Position numbers and translations under genes: made by a program
In this document: positions 29,412 through 32,801 of the stretch, one piece after another
How positions within the stretch are numbered: the stretch's first letter is position 1
How the letters are laid out: each line of letters starts with the position of its first letter
Notes under the pieces: model-generated
Database searches by the model: none
Seen by the model: only the letters and a program-made list of their open reading frames with translations
What the model was told of the DNA's origin: nothing
Assembly (NCBI GenBank): GCA_024762585.1
Contig: JANTHE010000008.1
Span: 1-32,801, forward strand
Reading direction: 5' to 3'
Source of the DNA: Sulfuricurvum sp.
Lineage (GTDB): Bacteria > Campylobacterota > Campylobacteria > Campylobacterales > Sulfurimonadaceae
Length of the DNA: 32,801 nucleotides

Positions 29412-32400
29412 ATGAAAAACAGCATTGCGGATTTGATTCAGGAACATTATATTTCTATCCCGAGGGATACTGCTTGCAAAACGCTTATCGATACCCTGCG
29501 GCATGCGCACGCCTCCCAGGCGCTGGTCGTCGATGAGGGCGCCGTTGTCGGGGTGGTGACTACGCAGGATATTCTGGCACGCTATCTGCAGTCGCACGAC
29601 TGCATGGAGGGTCGGATTGACCGCCTGCTCACGTCGGCGCCGCTGCTGATTCCCCATACCACCGACCTCTCAACCGCCTATGCGCTCTTTCGGCAGTACG
29701 ATGTGCGCCATATCGTCGTCACCGACGACGAAGAGAAGCCGCTGGGACTGATCGATGAACAGGGCTTACTGACGCACCTGCCCAGTGAAGTGCTGCTGCA
29801 GACCCGCAGCGTCGCCTCGCTGATGCAGCGCCGTCCGCTCACCCTCGAAGAGCGAATGAACATCCATGATGCATTTGCCGCCATCTATGCCCACGGCGGC
29901 GACGCGGCCGTCATCCTATCTAACGGCGAGCCCGTTGGCATCCTCACCGAATTCGACCTGCTCGACGAGATTGGGCGCAAGGTCCCGAAGCACCAACCGG
30001 TCGGCAGCGTCATGAGCACACCTTTGATCGGCATCGAGCCTTCCGTCTGCATTCAGGATGCCGCCGGGCAGATGCGCGAACACCGCGTCCGTCACCTTGC
30101 GGTACTTGAGCACGGCACGTTGATCGGCCTGCTCAGCGAAAACGACCTGCTCCGCTTCGCGGCCTCGCCGCAGGCGGCGCTGGTGCACGACACCATCGAA
30201 CACACCCCCCACCTGCTTCGGCTCCACAAAAGCGGGGTGGACGAAGGCGTGCTCATCGAGCATGTGCTCAACCGCACGCCCGGGATTATCTTTGTGCTCG
30301 ATCCCGACACCGACCGCATCCGCTACATCAACCCCGGCGTCGAGGCTGTGCTGGGCCTCACGCCCGACGAGATCCGCAGCACCGAGGGTGCGGTGAAGCA
30401 GATGGTGCATCCCGAAGACCGGCAGCGCTTCGCCGATGCCCTGGCGGCGCTTCGGAAGGCCGAGGAGAGCACCACGGTCGATTTTCGTATTTTTGACAGC
30501 CGCGGTAGAACGCATCAGTTTCGCTGCACCCTCGGACGTTACAGCCATAACGGAAGCAACCACAGCATCGTCGGTATCGCCTCTGACATTACGCAGCTGA
30601 TACAAAGTATTTCCGACACCCGTATCGCCCAAAAGCAGTTACAACACCTCTTCGAACAGATGCCCGATATCTATTATCGTACTGACATCGAAGGAAATAT
30701 CATCCTTGCCGGCGGTGCAACACCTGACATTTTGGGCTATACCCAAAACGAAGTAATCGGGCATAACGCCAAAGAGTTTTATATGAATGCCGAAGAGCGC
30801 GATGCATTTTTACAACAACTGCAGCAGCATCCGGAAGGCTACAGGACGCGCACCCAGACGCGTCACAAGCAGGGGCATCCGGTCTGGGTAGAAACCCATG
30901 CGCACATCTGGCGTCATCCTGACGGCACTGCGGGAGGCGTAGAAGGTATCATCCGAAATATCGATGCACAGAAACGGCTCGAAGAGGATTTGCAAAACCG
31001 CGAAGCCCGTTACCGCACCCTCTTCGAACACTCCCCCGCCGGCATCGTCTATGCCGACCGAAACGGCATCATTCTCGACTGCAACGACGCGGCGCTCGAC
31101 GTCTTCGGTGCGACGCGCGATCAGCTCTGCGGATTTGACCTGCTGCACGGGCTCAAAGACCCCACACTGCTGCACGCCGTCAAGACCGTACTGCAAAAAG
31201 GGGAATCCGGGTATGAGGGGTATTATCGCTCCGTCGCTTCGAACAAACTGAGCTACCTGCATGTTACCATGCAGGGCCTGTTTTCTCCGGAGGGAAAGAC
31301 CATCGGTTTTATGGGACTGCTGTTTGACCGCCTGGAAGAGAAACAGGCTTCTGAAACCAGCGAGCAGTTTCTCAAAATCGCGCCGGTCATCATTGTCGCA
31401 CTCGACCGTGACGGCAACATCACGAAGATCAACGACAAGGGCACGGAGTTGCTCCACCAGACCGCAGAGGAGTTGATCGGTAAAAGCTGGTTCGATGTGG
31501 CAATTCCACCGAGCGAGCGTGAAACGGTACGCAGGGTCTTCGAGACCATCATGCATGGCAAAGCCGACTATCCCGAGTATTTCGAAAACACTATTCAGAC
31601 GCCAGACGGTGAGAGGCTGATCGCCTGGCACAACCTGTTGCTGCGTGACGACAAAGGTGAGCCCGAAGGCACCCTCTCTGCCGGTGAGGATGTCTCACTA
31701 AAACGCTTGGAAGAAGAGCGTCTGCGGTTGCTCGGCGCAATGTTTGACCGAATCGATGAAGGTGTCATGATCTGCGACAACCTCACACGCATCATCGATG
31801 TCAATCCGGCTTTCAGCACGATAACGGGATACAACAGAAACGAAATCATAGGAAAAAAACCCTCTGCACTCGCATCGGGAATTCATGACACCCTTTTTTA
31901 CACCCAGATGTGGGCACAAATAGAGCAAACGGGTTCGTGGCAAGGAGAGATCACAAACCGCAACAAAGAGGGAGAAAGCTATCCAGAATGGCTCTCCATC
32001 ACTGCACTGCGTGACGAGTATGGCGACATCACGCACTACATCGGGCTCTTTTCCGATATTTCGCAGCTCAAACGCTCCGAAGTAAAGATGCGCTATCTCG
32101 CCTTGCATGATGTGCTCACGGGACTGCCCAACCGCCATCTGCTGCAAGAGCGCATCGAACAGACCATACTGCATGCCAAGCGCGAAAAGCAGCAGGCCGC
32201 CGTGCTCTTTATCGACCTCGATGACTTCAAACATATCAACGACCTCTACGGGCACGATGTCGGCGACCGCATCTTGAAAGAGACAGCGAGGCGGCTGCAG
32301 CGTACGCTGCGAGAAGAAGACACGCTTGCACGGTTCGGCGGCGATGAATTCATCGCGCTAATCTCTGCCATTGCTTCTGCAAAAGACACTGTTTTTATTG

Positions 32401-32801
32401 CAGATAAAATCATCTCTGCTCTGCGTGAGCCTTTTGAACTTGACAACACCCTCCATTATCTCGGAGCCAGTATCGGTATCTCTATTTATCCAGACGATGC
32501 CAGGGAGGCTACTACGCTGATCAGCGGTGCGGACACCGCAATGTACCGCGCAAAAAATGCCGGCAAAAACCGCTATGCCTTTTACACCAAATCACTCAGT
32601 GAACACCTCAAACACCGGGTTGAAATGGATAGAGCGCTCAAAGAAGCGATTGACAAAGAACAGTTCATTGTCCATTTCCAGCCGCAGGTGCATGCCAAAG
32701 AGGGAAACATCGACGGACTGGAAGCGCTGGTGCGCTGGCGGCGCGATGACGGCTCACTGGTGCCGCCGATGGCATTCATTCCGCTGCTCGAGGCCAGCCA
32801 C
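29412..32801 (+). CDS. Giant CBS4-PAS5-GGDEF-EAL cyclic-di-GMP signalling protein (3' end cut)
   Basis: One open frame runs from ATG 29412 (GAGGAA upstream) to the window edge, 1130 codons without a stop. Order: four CBS motifs (about 5-255; for example ALVVDEGAVVGVVTTQDILA and LAVLEHGTLIGLLSENDLLR), then five PAS domains starting near residues 280, 412, 536, 651 and 772 (the last with DVNPAFSTITGYNRNEIIGK). A GGDEF domain follows from about 896 (LALHDVLTGLPNRHLL), with a canonical RFGGDEF (F975-F980) and an inhibitory-site RxxD at R967-D970. The EAL domain begins at about 1088, with GLEALVRW (E1104). It should make c-di-GMP, and may also degrade it if the missing EAL part is intact. No membrane segment is seen. 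The CBS4 head mirrors that of the histidine kinase nearby. Confidence 0.93.
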   Translation, partial: MKNSIADLIQEHYISIPRDTACKTLIDTLRHAHASQALVVDEGAVVGVVTTQDILARYLQSHDCMEGRIDRLLTSAPLLIPHTTDLSTAYALFRQYDVRHIVVTDDEEKPLGLIDEQGLLTHLPSEVLLQTRSVASLMQRRPLTLEERMNIHDAFAAIYAHGGDAAVILSNGEPVGILTEFDLLDEIGRKVPKHQPVGSVMSTPLIGIEPSVCIQDAAGQMREHRVRHLAVLEHGTLIGLLSENDLLRFAASPQAALVHDTIEHTPHLLRLHKSGVDEGVLIEHVLNRTPGIIFVLDPDTDRIRYINPGVEAVLGLTPDEIRSTEGAVKQMVHPEDRQRFADALAALRKAEESTTVDFRIFDSRGRTHQFRCTLGRYSHNGSNHSIVGIASDITQLIQSISDTRIAQKQLQHLFEQMPDIYYRTDIEGNIILAGGATPDILGYTQNEVIGHNAKEFYMNAEERDAFLQQLQQHPEGYRTRTQTRHKQGHPVWVETHAHIWRHPDGTAGGVEGIIRNIDAQKRLEEDLQNREARYRTLFEHSPAGIVYADRNGIILDCNDAALDVFGATRDQLCGFDLLHGLKDPTLLHAVKTVLQKGESGYEGYYRSVASNKLSYLHVTMQGLFSPEGKTIGFMGLLFDRLEEKQASETSEQFLKIAPVIIVALDRDGNITKINDKGTELLHQTAEELIGKSWFDVAIPPSERETVRRVFETIMHGKADYPEYFENTIQTPDGERLIAWHNLLLRDDKGEPEGTLSAGEDVSLKRLEEERLRLLGAMFDRIDEGVMICDNLTRIIDVNPAFSTITGYNRNEIIGKKPSALASGIHDTLFYTQMWAQIEQTGSWQGEITNRNKEGESYPEWLSITALRDEYGDITHYIGLFSDISQLKRSEVKMRYLALHDVLTGLPNRHLLQERIEQTILHAKREKQQAAVLFIDLDDFKHINDLYGHDVGDRILKETARRLQRTLREEDTLARFGGDEFIALISAIASAKDTVFIADKIISALREPFELDNTLHYLGASIGISIYPDDAREATTLISGADTAMYRAKNAGKNRYAFYTKSLSEHLKHRVEMDRALKEAIDKEQFIVHFQPQVHAKEGNIDGLEALVRWRRDDGSLVPPMAFIPLLEASH

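Noticed and set aside
29916-30632. Long minus-strand frame (238 codons) under the CBS-PAS-GGDEF-EAL gene
   Set aside because: It is a GC-rich antisense shadow; the plus strand has clear CBS and PAS motifs throughout.

Overview
The window looks like a chromosomal segment of a flagellated member of the Campylobacterota (Epsilonproteobacteria), most plausibly a free-living sulfur-oxidiser type such as a Sulfurovum/Sulfurimonas relative. The reasons are a PflA-like flagellar TPR protein, T-rich extended -10 promoters of the form TTTTTGCTATAAT, a histidine kinase with the IAHQWRQPL H-box common in this phylum, an abundance of cyclic-di-GMP proteins, and a bacterial arginine kinase. The genus is an inference. 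I see no rRNA, tRNA, CRISPR array, integrase or transposase.

Layout. (1) 1-7222, minus strand: a tight flagellar basal-body operon, fliK > pflA-like > flgB > flgC > fliE > fliF > fliH (fliH runs off the left edge); fliG is absent between fliF and fliH. (2) 7223-7596: a 374-bp divergent promoter region. (3) 7597-9531, plus: membrane protein with a degenerate GGDEF and an intact EAL domain. (4) 9554-13838, minus: RND pump > short periplasmic adaptor > GNAT acetyltransferase, with a promoter that predicts a leaderless mRNA. (5) 13913-17010: NifX-like protein with a His-rich insert, a PTPS/QueD-like and FolE-like pterin pair, a NUDT14-like Nudix hydrolase and a Uma2-family protein. (6) 17181-20620, plus: DUF1611 (DgcN-like) > ornithine/alanine-racemase-like gene broken by one extra A in an A8 tract > PurD-like ATP-grasp ligase lacking two conserved acidic residues. 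(7) 29338-20649, minus: an 8.7-kb co-directional run, 2OG dioxygenase > response regulator > CBS-histidine kinase > K+ channel > TrkA-like protein > unknown CxxC protein > argB > 81-aa ORF > arginine kinase. (8) 29412-32801, plus: a very large CBS4-PAS5-GGDEF-EAL protein, cut by the right edge.

How it works together. The argB > orf81 > arginine kinase genes overlap by 4 bp each, so arginine synthesis (a feedback-sensitive type of N-acetylglutamate kinase) is coupled to phosphoarginine formation, a phosphagen ATP buffer that is rare in bacteria. The convergent DUF1611-racemase-PurD' operon may be a D-amino-acid or amide-forming pathway. Two different proteins with four N-terminal CBS domains (adenylate sensors in other systems) flank the dioxygenase/response-regulator pair, which suggests energy-state sensing.

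The most interesting unexplained structure is a family of about 90-140-bp intercistronic repeats (five copies plus a relic) in two clusters of the minus-strand run. Each copy carries an 11-bp hairpin whose substitutions are compensatory, or become G.U pairs only in the minus-strand RNA. Most copies also have a variable arm and a second GCGCC hairpin. Two copies end directly at the ribosome-binding sites of argB and the histidine kinase gene. This looks like a structured RNA or REP-like element transcribed within the mRNAs.
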